Below, piece by piece: positions 1 through 7,911 of a stretch of 45,134 nucleotides of DNA. The stretch comes from Methanobrevibacter sp. (GTDB lineage Archaea; Methanobacteriota; Methanobacteria; Methanobacteriales; Methanobacteriaceae). The translations under genes were made by a program, and so were the position numbers. Under the pieces are notes generated by a model. That model made no database searches. It was not told the origin of the DNA and worked only from the letters and a program-made list of their open reading frames with translations. The stretch spans positions 1 to 45,134 of the forward strand of contig JAFRFB010000028.1 of NCBI GenBank assembly GCA_017434555.1. The letters are read 5' to 3'. Numbering within the stretch: position 1 is the first letter of the stretch; each line of letters opens with the position of its first letter.

Positions 1-247
1 AAGAAGGTTTCTGTAAAAAATAGCAATAATTCTATGAAAAAATTTTTTGTCGAATTAAAATTGAACAAAATTTAATAAAAAATAGAAAAATATATGAAAA
101 GATGAACAGATTCAAAAACTAAATAATTTCTGCCAACACTCATTAATTTGAAAAAAAAATAAAAAATTAATTCAGTCTTTTTAAGATAAAGAATAATTTA
201 TTTGAAAAAAATTAAATTAAAAAATTTAAAGAAAAAAATAAGAATAG
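1..247. other. AT-rich non-coding edge of window
   Basis: This stretch is almost entirely A and T, with long A and T runs. It lies downstream of the minus-strand chelatase gene that ends at 248. Frame 1 is open from base 1 to a TAA at 73-75, giving 24 residues without a recognisable family. This could be the tail of an upstream gene or chance. I see no RNA gene, repeat or convincing terminator hairpin. Confidence 0.5.
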
Positions 248-745
248 TTATAAATTCTCAGAAATTCTATCTTTAATAATAGTATATAATCTTGTATCGA
301 TACCTAGAGGGTCTGTCAAGATTATTTCACCATCAAATTCAAAGTCTTCCTCTTCATCGTCATGATGGTGGTGATGATGATGTCCGTGATTGTGATCATG
401 GTCGTGCCCGTGGTCGTGGCCATGATGGTGATGATGATGTCCATGAGCATCTTCTTCTTTAAAATCTGTTTCAATTCCAAGCAATGTTGGAATATCCCTT
501 TTTGTGTGAAGTCCATGAGCAACAAATACAGGAACAACAATAATTTTTTCTAAATCGTTATCTTTAGTTAATTTATTAATAGTTTCAGGAATTCCTGGCT
601 TTCTAATTTCCATAAATCCATATTCAACAGCAGCATTTGGGAATTCTTCTTTAAACATTTCAGTATAAGCTTTAATTACTTCTTCACCATCATCTAATCT
701 ACTACCGTGGCTTAAAAGTAAAACACCAGTTTTTTCATCAATCAT
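248..745 (-). CDS. CbiX-type sirohydrochlorin chelatase with a His-rich loop (CfbA-like)
   Basis: This 165-residue protein belongs to the short CbiX family, which inserts Co(II) into sirohydrochlorin for corrinoids; in methanogens the CfbA member also inserts Ni(II) for coenzyme F430. The N-terminal SHGS motif carries His13, and the AHGLHT segment carries His80; these match the two conserved metal-binding histidines of the family. Residues about 101-128 are an almost pure His/Asp/Gly tract, a probable metal-holding loop found in several CbiX proteins. The C-terminal helix (about 140-165) completes the fold. It sits 93 bp downstream of a second chelatase gene on the same strand. No clear Shine-Dalgarno precedes the ATG. 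The family assignment is firm; whether cobalt or nickel is the physiological metal cannot be read from sequence. Confidence 0.88.
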   Translation of the reverse strand: MIDEKTGVLLLSHGSRLDDGEEVIKAYTEMFKEEFPNAAVEYGFMEIRKPGIPETINKLTKDNDLEKIIVVPVFVAHGLHTKRDIPTLLGIETDFKEEDAHGHHHHHHGHDHGHDHDHNHGHHHHHHHDDEEEDFEFDGEIILTDPLGIDTRLYTIIKDRISENL

Positions 746-838
746 AATAACAACTCATTTTTTATTACTATTAATTTATAATTAAAAATATTTAAAGGTT
801 ATTTAATAGATGAAAAATTAAAATTAAAAAGTTAATAT

Positions 839-1741
839 TCATAATGCGCTATTAACTTTTTTAACTAAAATATCAATTAATATATCATCCGCTTTGATTG
901 GTTCAGGGTATAATATTTCCCCATCAAAGTCAATGGACGTTAAATCGTGATGATGATGCTCATGATCATGATCGTGGTCGTGGTCATGATGGTGGTGATG
1001 ATGACCGTCATCTTCTTTTAAACCTAAGATTGTAGGAATGTCATTGGTCGTGTGAACACCCGGAGCGATAAATACAGGAATAACAATTAATCTTTCAATT
1101 TCATCTTGATTAAGTAAAACATCAATAGCTTCAGGTATGCTTGGATCTTCCAATTCCATGAATCCAAAATTACATGAATAATCAGTGGTTTTTTCAAATT
1201 TAGAAAATAGTGCTGAAGTAAATTCCTTATTATATTTCAGTCTGCTTCCATGTGAAACAATCAAAACACCGGTTTTAGCATCTTTTTCTAATTCGGATTC
1301 AGCCAATACTTCATCAATTCTTTTATCAATGAACTTTAATAAATCATCGTCCGGTCCGATAGCTGGCAACAATTCAATTTCACCGTCAAAATCAACATCA
1401 TCAGCAATAGAAAGATAATGATTTTCAGGATAATTACCATCAGGACATCTTGGATCTACCTCTAAAGGTTCTAAGCCTAAAAGTATTGGAATATCAATGT
1501 TAGTGTGAATTCCAGGAGCTAAAAAAACAGGTAACGCAATAATTTTATCTAAATTTTCAACTTCATTTTTTAAGTTTTCAACTGCACCTGCAATAGTAGG
1601 CTCTGAAACTTTCATATAACCCACTTCTGTTGCAAAGCCAGTTTTTTTAATAAATTTATTTTTAATTTCATTAAAAGTTACTTCACCAAAAGGTAAAGTA
1701 CTTCCATGACTAATAAGTAAAATTCCATAATTTTTTGACAT
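839..1741 (-). CDS. Tandem two-domain CbiX-type chelatase with a His-rich tail loop
   Basis: This 300-residue protein contains two CbiX units in one chain. Unit 1 (about 1-150) has SHGS with His12 and APGIHT with His79. Unit 2 (about 157-300) has SHGS with His164 and APGVHT with His230. Only unit 2 has the His/Asp-rich insertion, at residues 247-265. Unit 1 instead has a Cys/Pro/Asn-containing loop at the same place. Short archaeal CbiX enzymes work as homodimers, so this fusion probably forms the dimer within one chain, as in the longer bacterial chelatases. It lies upstream of the single-domain paralogue on the same strand, so the cell has three CbiX units here. Substrate and metal are not resolved; one copy could serve cobalamin and the other F430. 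Confidence 0.85.
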   Translation of the reverse strand: MSKNYGILLISHGSTLPFGEVTFNEIKNKFIKKTGFATEVGYMKVSEPTIAGAVENLKNEVENLDKIIALPVFLAPGIHTNIDIPILLGLEPLEVDPRCPDGNYPENHYLSIADDVDFDGEIELLPAIGPDDDLLKFIDKRIDEVLAESELEKDAKTGVLIVSHGSRLKYNKEFTSALFSKFEKTTDYSCNFGFMELEDPSIPEAIDVLLNQDEIERLIVIPVFIAPGVHTTNDIPTILGLKEDDGHHHHHHDHDHDHDHEHHHHDLTSIDFDGEILYPEPIKADDILIDILVKKVNSAL

Positions 1742-1832
1742 AATAATATTATTAAAAATAGTATTATTTAAAAGTAGTTATTAATAAAAATAGAAAAGTT
1801 ATAAGGAAAGTATTAACTCTCCTAAAAAATGA

Positions 1833-2231
1833 TTATTTGATTGGCTTGAATTTGAATCCGTATGAAATAACACCATCAGGTCCATCTTCTGAAATTCTTC
1901 TAAAGACCATTTCTACCGGATCGCCAATTTCAATTTCATCAACATCACAATCAACAAGTTGTGAAGTTAATTTTGCACCTTCTTCCAATTCAATAACTGC
2001 AACGGCATAAGGAGCAATTTTTTTGAAATCATCCGGAGGTGACCTAATTACTGAATAAGTATATATTTTTCCTTTACCTGAAAATTGGAAAGGTTCTAAT
2101 TTTCCTTTTCTCCTACAATTTGGGCAAATAACACGGGATGGGAAAAATACATCACCACATTCATTACATTTTGAACCAACAAGACTGTATCTTTGTTGTA
2201 TATGACGCCACATTCTAACAGTATCTGACAT
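1833..2231 (-). CDS. Zinc-ribbon/OB-fold protein, DUF35 family
   Basis: This protein of about 132 residues has an N-terminal rubredoxin-like zinc ribbon (CNEC, then CPNC, about residues 20-37) followed by an OB-fold half with the PYAVAVIEL and GDPVEM segments typical of DUF35. Family members in archaea bridge acetoacetyl-CoA thiolase and HMG-CoA synthase, helping to channel the intermediate at the start of mevalonate synthesis. Those partner genes are not in this window, so the role is inferred from family knowledge. The start is set at the ATG at 2231 because a GGAGG sits five bases upstream of it; the longer reading begins at a TTG that overlaps this ribosome site. Confidence 0.82.
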   Translation of the reverse strand: MSDTVRMWRHIQQRYSLVGSKCNECGDVFFPSRVICPNCRRKGKLEPFQFSGKGKIYTYSVIRSPPDDFKKIAPYAVAVIELEEGAKLTSQLVDCDVDEIEIGDPVEMVFRRISEDGPDGVISYGFKFKPIK

Positions 2232-2394
2232 GGTATCCTCCAAATATTTTTTAATTATTACTAATTATTAACGCTATAATATAAAAAATTATCCTATATT
2301 TAGGACTTTTGAAATTTTCATATATAAATGATGTAAAAAATCACGCAGTCGCACTTCAACAATTAATATAAAAAATATTGTCCAATTTTATTTT

Positions 2395-3342
2395 ATGTAT
2401 TTTAGAATAGATAATAGAGGAAACATAATTACCGGAACAACGCTTATTTTAGTAGCTTCACTTATATTGATGGTAATTTTTATAATAAACAGTATAAATT
2501 ACATGGAAAGTGAAAATATAAACTCTATTTCTAGTGATAACTTTAAATATATTATCAAGGACTACAATAACAATTTAGCCCAGCTTGGAAGGGATTCACT
2601 AGCTGAAGAAACAGAAAAAGTATATTTTTCACATATAGTTCATGACAGTAGAGAAGACGTTAAAAAAATCTTGGATAAAAAACTGAAAGTTGTTAATGAA
2701 GAGTACAGACAAAAATATGGAATTGACATTCGCTCGGAAGTGATATCTGTGGAAAGTACAGACAGTCCATGGAAAGTATTGTTTAAGGTGCGTGTTAAAG
2801 CAGATAAGGATTTTCAACAGTTTAATGGAATTCTGGAAAGTAACTGCTCGATTGAAGGATTGAAAGACCCTCTTCCATATGCCAAGTTACCTAAAATTTA
2901 CTATAACATCAATAATGACGGCAAAAAAATCCATTATTTTGAAGGTCTCGCACAGTATTTACGTGCCCATAACATAAAATCATACGAGTCCTACATTCTA
3001 GCAACATCGCCGCTGTATATTAAAAAATGCCCATATGATCCGTATATTCATCATGGAGACGGAAACACGTTAAAAGAATGTTTAAAAGAGGGTTATTTCC
3101 ATGAAAGTGCCGACGGGAGCTGTTATTTATGCAGAATTGAAGGCAAAGGAGTTTGTCCTCATTACGGAATGGAAGTCTTTATTCAAACTCATACACCACT
3201 TACAAATGAAAGCGTATCCTGCTCTGATCATGTCGTATTTCACGACCACTACACAGGAGAGAAACTTAACAAACTGGACATCAACAGTCTGATTTTAGAC
3301 AATTCGCATGCAAAAAAATATGGGTTGGTTCATGATGGATAA
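2395..3342 (+). CDS. Pilin-like membrane-anchored protein with a Cys/His-rich ectodomain
   Basis: This 315-residue protein is not a family I can name. It begins with a short polar stretch ending in RGN, followed by a hydrophobic helix (about residues 12-32), an arrangement like archaeal type IV pilin (class III) signal sequences. The rest is predicted to lie outside the cell. The last third is rich in Cys and His (KKCPYDP, CYLC, VCPHYG, a Cys-Ser-Asp-His run and HDHY), suggesting bound metal or disulfides. An overlapping gene of similar design follows, so the two are probably made and assembled together. A TATA-like AATATAAAA lies about 25-30 bases before the ATG and no strong ribosome site is visible. 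Function beyond surface or pilus-like structure is unknown. Confidence 0.6.
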   Translation: MYFRIDNRGNIITGTTLILVASLILMVIFIINSINYMESENINSISSDNFKYIIKDYNNNLAQLGRDSLAEETEKVYFSHIVHDSREDVKKILDKKLKVVNEEYRQKYGIDIRSEVISVESTDSPWKVLFKVRVKADKDFQQFNGILESNCSIEGLKDPLPYAKLPKIYYNINNDGKKIHYFEGLAQYLRAHNIKSYESYILATSPLYIKKCPYDPYIHHGDGNTLKECLKEGYFHESADGSCYLCRIEGKGVCPHYGMEVFIQTHTPLTNESVSCSDHVVFHDHYTGEKLNKLDINSLILDNSHAKKYGLVHDG

Positions 3343-4210
3343 TAATGGAAATTTTACAATTGAAATACTTGTTGTGGGAATGATAATAATACTGATTTTA
3401 GGTATTATTTCTTTTGCATCTGAAATCTCACAAGAAAAAATTTCTAAAAGTGTAGAAAACAACAATATTGAAAAAACGATTTCAGAAGTTGTAGACATTT
3501 TAATAAATGATCCTGGAACACCAATAAATTGGGAAGACTTTAAATCACAACGTGTTGGACTTGCCATCATTAATGTAGATGAAACAGTAATACCAAACAG
3601 TGTATCGTACTTTAAATTACTGGAACTTGGCAGAGATTACGAAAATTTGGTTACAAAAAGGATATTCAATAATAAGTTTCACTCATCAATGGAGCTGATA
3701 CCATATGAGACATCCATTTCAAGTGTAAAAATTGGCTCGAACGATGTTCAGACCAATAATGTTTTCAGTGTAAATCGTGTAGTGAAATGTGACTTTTTCA
3801 AAAAATATGTAATCTGTGACTTTCTAAATGACGGGAAATGCAATCACAATCATAATCAAAAAGATCATAGCTGCAATTATTTTAAAGTGTTTAAGGGAAA
3901 TCTTAAAAAAACGGATTATTATTTGCTTTTAGATGATAGTGAAAAGCTTGAAAACAAATATTCGATTGATACTACCCATTTTAAAAGTTACAATTCTAAA
4001 AGCATATCCAATACAAATATTTATTTGAATAATGAATTGAAAGAATTATTTGAAGGTAATGAAACGAGCTCTGTAGTATTTATTCACTTTGACAAAAAAG
4101 ATACAAAAGCCGTTTTGGTAGGTGTTCCAAAGGATTTTGATAAAAGCAAACTGAAATACAATTACTTTACAACACAAACATGTGATTTTGTCATAAAGGC
4201 TTGGAGCTAA
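3308..4210 (+). CDS. Second pilin-like protein with a class III-type N-terminus
   Basis: This 300-residue protein, or about 291 from the later ATGs, overlaps the previous gene by up to 35 bases in another frame. The N-terminal region DNNGNFTIEILVVGMIII closely resembles the class III signal of archaeal pilins: a Gly before the cleavage point, a Glu at about +5, then a hydrophobic helix. In the family the peptidase EppA cuts before the helix. Residues about 155-190 contain a Cys/His cluster (KCDFF, ICDF, CNHNHN, HSCNYF) reminiscent of the neighbour. The start is uncertain: ATGs at 3308, 3332 and 3335 are in frame, and the last two give the short leader expected of pilins. Co-translation with the upstream gene is likely. 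The assembled structure is unknown. Confidence 0.6.
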   Translation: MQKNMGWFMMDNNGNFTIEILVVGMIIILILGIISFASEISQEKISKSVENNNIEKTISEVVDILINDPGTPINWEDFKSQRVGLAIINVDETVIPNSVSYFKLLELGRDYENLVTKRIFNNKFHSSMELIPYETSISSVKIGSNDVQTNNVFSVNRVVKCDFFKKYVICDFLNDGKCNHNHNQKDHSCNYFKVFKGNLKKTDYYLLLDDSEKLENKYSIDTTHFKSYNSKSISNTNIYLNNELKELFEGNETSSVVFIHFDKKDTKAVLVGVPKDFDKSKLKYNYFTTQTCDFVIKAWS

Positions 4211-5472
4211 AATAACGCTCCAAGTATTAAAAGTGAAATAACAATAAGTGTCAAACTGGAAATAGTGTCTGTAACACTTGTAGAAATTGGAATAACGATA
4301 TTATCCGGGTCTAAATCTCTGTTATATGATGTGATTGAAATGAAATATACAACAAATATCATCAATGATAGCATTATAAATCCTGAAATAGTAGAAATCG
4401 ATATTATGTTTACAAAACCAACACCTGTTAATCCTAAAATATCAGTTGAATCCTCAGCTATGAATCCGATTAAAGGATACATTACAACAGCCAAAATATA
4501 ACATATTAAAAAGTTATGGATACTTTCACCGGTTGGCTTTTTTAAAGGCTCAATTAAACCATAATGGAGGCCTGAAGATAATCTAGCACTTAAAATACTG
4601 ATTAGGCTACCGCTTACACCAGAAAATAGTGGTAATAATGTGAGTAAACTAGGATTAGTCAATAATGTTTCAACAGAACTGTTCAATATTCCTCCGGCTG
4701 AAACTCCTAAAAAAGAACATAGAAGTAAAACAGGAGTGGATTGATAAATAATCTTTTTAGATTCTTCGCCTCTTTTAATAGTATAAATTAATGCAATAAT
4801 GATTAAAATAACGATTATAATAGAAATAATGTCTTTAATTAATAAATAACTGTTCAAATATGTTAAAATATAAACGGAAGCAATAATTGCAGGTAATGTG
4901 AATAAATCACCGACAGCAGCAATGATTGGAGTTGTAACATTGTCCGGATCCCAACCATGATTAAAGCTTCTAAATGAAATTAACATAGTAATAGGAAGCA
5001 TTATTAAATTAGAAATAACTCCTGCAATGACGCTGATTAATATCAAATCGACTGTTGAAATTGATTCATAATGGAATAATATACAGAATAATTTTGCTAT
5101 AATAGCTAAAAACATTGATAATAAAAGTGTTAAAACAAAAGAAGAAATAATATTATCATTTAACTGTTCTGAAAACTCAAATTTAGGAGATATCATACCG
5201 ATGTGTAAATTCGTGGAAAGCCTTGATGCAAAAGATCCAAAAATGTTTCCTCTCATACCGATTGCACCAGGAATTATAACAAGCAATCCCGGAAATGTCT
5301 CAAGGAAAAAAGTCATATTGCCTAAGATAATTCCCGCGAATAAATCTCCTAATGCACAAATTAAAAGTGCAATAAAACTTTCTTTTATTACTGAACTATG
5401 TTCTGAAATGAAGTCTGGAAATGAAGATAGTGAACTGCGAATCTTCTTCTTTTTTGTTTTCACACATATCAC
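4207..5472 (-). CDS. MgtE/SLC41-like divalent cation transporter, two fused MgtE membrane domains
   Basis: This 421-residue polytopic membrane protein contains two copies of the MgtE membrane domain (about 30-215 and 235-421). Each has the signature of a Gly/Arg-rich first helix (GAIGMRGNIFGSFASRLSTNLHIG; LFSGVSGSLISILSARLSSGLHYG, in pieces) and a later Asp-Pro-Asp-Asn motif before a helix with a conserved Asp (AAVGD; TSVTD). The CBS and N regulatory domains of bacterial MgtE are absent, as in SLC41-type transporters, so Mg2+ or another divalent ion is the likely cargo. It is the last gene of a four-gene operon, directly behind a PhoU/TrkA_C protein that may regulate it. The start is uncertain: a GTG at 5472 or a GTG at 5463, the latter preceded by GGTAGTGAT. 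Its 3' end overlaps the convergent pilin gene by 4 bases. Confidence 0.8.
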   Translation of the reverse strand: MICVKTKKKKIRSSLSSFPDFISEHSSVIKESFIALLICALGDLFAGIILGNMTFFLETFPGLLVIIPGAIGMRGNIFGSFASRLSTNLHIGMISPKFEFSEQLNDNIISSFVLTLLLSMFLAIIAKLFCILFHYESISTVDLILISVIAGVISNLIMLPITMLISFRSFNHGWDPDNVTTPIIAAVGDLFTLPAIIASVYILTYLNSYLLIKDIISIIIVILIIIALIYTIKRGEESKKIIYQSTPVLLLCSFLGVSAGGILNSSVETLLTNPSLLTLLPLFSGVSGSLISILSARLSSGLHYGLIEPLKKPTGESIHNFLICYILAVVMYPLIGFIAEDSTDILGLTGVGFVNIISISTISGFIMLSLMIFVVYFISITSYNRDLDPDNIVIPISTSVTDTISSLTLIVISLLILGALF

Positions 5473-5496
5473 TACCTTTAATCATAATATCACTTC

Positions 5497-6096
5497 TTAA
5501 TCTTCATCTTCTAATTCTTCTGGAATATCTTCAAATGAACAAGCTCCAGATGCCAATTTTCTTAAAAGTTCTGCACCTTCGTCTGTTCCTTTTAAAAGTA
5601 AAATATCATTTGGAAGAATCATAGTATTTTTATCTGGACCATAAATCCAGGATTCTCCTCTTCTAATTGCGATTACACGCATTCCTGTACGGTTAGCTAA
5701 AAATAACTCACCTAAAGTATTATTTGATAAATCTGAATTTTCGACTACACCAATTCTTGCAATCATTTTGTCAGATTCTTCCATTACCATTTTAAATACT
5801 GGATGTGGTTTGATACCTTTGATTACTAAATCAGCCAAATCTTTTGCAGCATTTGCCATACTTTCAGCTGCTTCTGCAATTTCAAGCAATGCAGTTAATT
5901 TTTCAGCATCCTCATATGATCTGGCTGCAACCAACGATTCTGTTTTAATCTGATAATTCATGGCATTAACTCTATTTTCCAAGGTTAATACCTCTTCAGC
6001 AGCATCAATACTATTGAATAAAACTGCTGAGTAAGCTAAATCTACCATTAGCTCCGACATATTTTTCATTTCAATTAAAAGATTTTTAATCGACAT
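5497..6096 (-). CDS. PhoU-like helical domain fused to a TrkA_C (RCK-C) domain
   Basis: This 199-residue protein has a helical PhoU-like half (about 1-105, many Ala/Glu-rich heptads) and a C-terminal TrkA_C domain (about 115-185), visible as the [18 protein letters not shown] and [11 protein letters not shown] segments. TrkA_C domains bind small ligands such as nucleotides and regulate ion channels and transporters. No transmembrane segment is present, so it should be cytoplasmic. It is 24 bases upstream of the MgtE-like gene and 11 bases downstream of cobJ, with a GAGGG ribosome site. The context suggests it senses a ligand and gates or regulates the adjacent transporter; that is inference. 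It ends in an acidic tail. Confidence 0.8.
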   Translation of the reverse strand: MSIKNLLIEMKNMSELMVDLAYSAVLFNSIDAAEEVLTLENRVNAMNYQIKTESLVAARSYEDAEKLTALLEIAEAAESMANAAKDLADLVIKGIKPHPVFKMVMEESDKMIARIGVVENSDLSNNTLGELFLANRTGMRVIAIRRGESWIYGPDKNTMILPNDILLLKGTDEGAELLRKLASGACSFEDIPEELEDED

Positions 6097-6107
6097 TATA
6101 TTCCCTC

Positions 6108-7181
6108 TTATAAGTCTCTTGGATTATTATTTAATAAACATGCTCTTCTTAATTTTAATAATGTTTTTTTCTTAGCTTTCAAATCGTCAACATCTTCTAA
6201 AACTTCTTCTATAGGTCCTCTGATACAATCAACAACTTCTTTTTGATGAGGCCATGTGCATTCCTTACAATTCCAGACATTTTTACCCTTTATCCATTCT
6301 CCACCAGTTGATGAATCACCGCATGGATAAAAAGGACAATAACAGAAGTCACAGTATTGACCGTCCCAGTGGCATGGGTAATATTCACATTCACGGTTAG
6401 GACCATGTGCCACTTCCCCATTCAAGAATTTTTCATAATGATTTCTTGAAAGTTCATGAATTGGAGACCTTATTACATAACCTCTCGGAGTTATTAATTT
6501 ATCGTCCTGAACATAAGTTATATCATTTCCAACTATTAATGTGCAGGACATGTTAACGATGTCTTCGGTTAAATCTTTAACTTTAACTATAGTTTCTTTA
6601 GCCGGTTCATAAGTACTATCTACAATACCGATTAATGCGTCTTCACCTTTTACATCTAAAACACATTGTTTAAATCGTCTGAAAGGTTCCTTACGGGTTT
6701 TACTAATAGGATTATAAATAGCTACTATTAAATTAGCTTCAAGAGCGTATTTTAACTTTTTTTCAATTTCAGATAATGGAGTTAAAATATTACTTAAACT
6801 GATAGCTGCAAAATCATTTAAAGGAGCTCCTAATTTTGATGAAGCATAATTAAGAGCAGAAACACCAGGATAGACTTTTACATCAATGTCATCATATTTG
6901 GAAAGAATCTGATATAAGACATTTGCCATTCCAAATACCCCAGGGTCTCCTGAACTGATTAATGAAACCGTTTGGCCTTCTTTACTTTTTTGAATTGCAA
7001 CTTCAGCTCGAGCTATTTCATCGCCCATACCTTTTTTCAGGATTTCCTTACCCTCAATCAAATCTTCAATCTGGTTGATGTATTTTTTATAACCAATGAT
7101 AACATCAGACTCTTCGATGGCTTTTATAGCTCCTAAAGTCATGTTTTCTCTATTCTGACCAATTCCAATTACATTAATCAT
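6108..7181 (-). CDS. cbiH: Precorrin-3B/cobalt-precorrin-3 C17-methyltransferase with a Cys-rich C-terminal domain
   Basis: This 357-residue protein has an N-terminal SAM-dependent tetrapyrrole methylase domain (about 1-240) with the CobJ/CbiH hallmarks GIG near the start, [11 protein letters not shown] and the YNPISKTR segment. It methylates C17 and contracts the corrin ring in the anaerobic cobalamin pathway. Residues about 260-325 form a Cys-rich small domain with at least ten cysteines (CEYYPC, CDFCYC, YPCG, CKEC), a module seen alone or fused to CbiH in methanogens and possibly holding a metal centre. Usual CbiH is about 240-260 residues, so the extra length is this domain plus a helical tail. 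It follows a small membrane protein gene by 9 bases and precedes the PhoU/TrkA_C gene by 11, so all are probably one transcript. An AGGGTAA ribosome site precedes the ATG. Confidence 0.9.
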   Translation of the reverse strand: MINVIGIGQNRENMTLGAIKAIEESDVIIGYKKYINQIEDLIEGKEILKKGMGDEIARAEVAIQKSKEGQTVSLISSGDPGVFGMANVLYQILSKYDDIDVKVYPGVSALNYASSKLGAPLNDFAAISLSNILTPLSEIEKKLKYALEANLIVAIYNPISKTRKEPFRRFKQCVLDVKGEDALIGIVDSTYEPAKETIVKVKDLTEDIVNMSCTLIVGNDITYVQDDKLITPRGYVIRSPIHELSRNHYEKFLNGEVAHGPNRECEYYPCHWDGQYCDFCYCPFYPCGDSSTGGEWIKGKNVWNCKECTWPHQKEVVDCIRGPIEEVLEDVDDLKAKKKTLLKLRRACLLNNNPRDL

Positions 7182-7190
7182 AGTATTACC

Positions 7191-7685
7191 CTAAAACAAT
7201 TTTAATACAGAATCTACTTTTATAGTACTTGTGTCAACAACTAGTTCACCGCTTCTATATGAACCAACAGCTGAAACTATTACTTTGTATGAAGGATCTT
7301 GGCTGATAACAATTTGTCCTGAAGTTGAATTTGGTGCTGCATAACCTAAAGCTTCAATGGTAAGATTCATTTTATCGTTTTTAGTGTCATCATAGGTTGT
7401 TGCATTCATTGAATCAACATTAACACCATCAACATTCGACAGCTCCTCCATCTTAAGTGCCACATCCTTATGATTTGTGAAATTAATAGGAGTTGGGTCT
7501 TTGATTAACACTTGATTAACATGTTGAGGACTGAAAAATCCGGTTATCTGAGTAACCTGCATATCTACTAAGCCCTTAACATCAGGAACTTGAGCTGTGA
7601 CAATTGTATATGAACTAAATAATCCTATCTCAAAAAATATTATAAATAAAACGATTACTAGTAATATTCTAAGTATTTTTCCCAT
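7191..7685 (-). CDS. Membrane-anchored extracytoplasmic protein of unknown function
   Basis: This 164-residue protein has a hydrophobic helix at about residues 5-28 followed by a soluble domain of about 135 residues with several short beta-like segments (MNLTIEALGYA, GQIVISQDPSYKVIVSAVGS, ELVVDTSTIKV). The helix is probably an uncleaved N-terminal anchor with the remainder outside the cell. I do not recognise the family; the repeated hydrophobic strands would fit a small beta-sandwich such as LEA/WHy-like folds, but that is only a suggestion. It is the first gene of the cobJ operon, with a spacing of 9 bases to cobJ, so it is transcribed with cobalamin and cation-transport genes. Confidence 0.6.
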   Translation of the reverse strand: MGKILRILLVIVLFIIFFEIGLFSSYTIVTAQVPDVKGLVDMQVTQITGFFSPQHVNQVLIKDPTPINFTNHKDVALKMEELSNVDGVNVDSMNATTYDDTKNDKMNLTIEALGYAAPNSTSGQIVISQDPSYKVIVSAVGSYRSGELVVDTSTIKVDSVLKLF

Positions 7686-7911
7686 ATTATCACATCTTTA
7701 TATAATATATTAAATTTATTTTTAATATATAATAAAGATAACTAAAATTTTAATTTATGTCTTTATAAAAAGTTTACACTTGAAATCCATGTCATGAGAA
7801 AAATTTCGAGATGATATTTTAACCTCCTTTTTGAAAATAACCTCTCCAAGAAATATAACCGTCCAATATTCTCAAAGTTTATAAGCATTGAAAATAAAAA
7901 TTTTAACTAAT
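7686..7911. promoter_or_regulatory. Divergent promoter region of the cobJ operon and the PolD small-subunit gene
   Basis: This divergent gap contains an ORB-like repeat (7774-7797) and, at 7878-7885, a TTTATAAG TATA box whose centre lies about 30 bases before the ATG at 7912. Archaeal transcription starts about 25-27 bases past the TATA centre, so the PolD mRNA should have almost no leader, consistent with the lack of a Shine-Dalgarno sequence there. The leftward promoter is not clear. Confidence 0.55.
7774..7797 (+). repeat. Origin-recognition-box-like repeat upstream of the PolD gene
   Basis: The 13-base core TTACACTTGAAAT is followed by ATGTCATGA after two bases. The same 24-base arrangement recurs at 13512-13535 in the proposed origin, differing at only two positions. 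The core resembles the mini-ORB bound by Cdc6/Orc1 in Methanothermobacter, as I recall it. This isolated copy sits between divergent promoters about 5.7 kb from the main cluster. Confidence 0.55.

Noticed and set aside
1-75. Open frame 1 ending at TAA 73-75 as the tail of an upstream gene
   Set aside because: Only 24 Lys/Asn-rich residues, no recognisable family, and AT-rich DNA can give this by chance.
362-553. Plus-strand frame across the His-rich region of the chelatase gene
   Set aside because: It is the antisense of the His/Asp codon repeat, giving a run of Met/Val; a compositional shadow.
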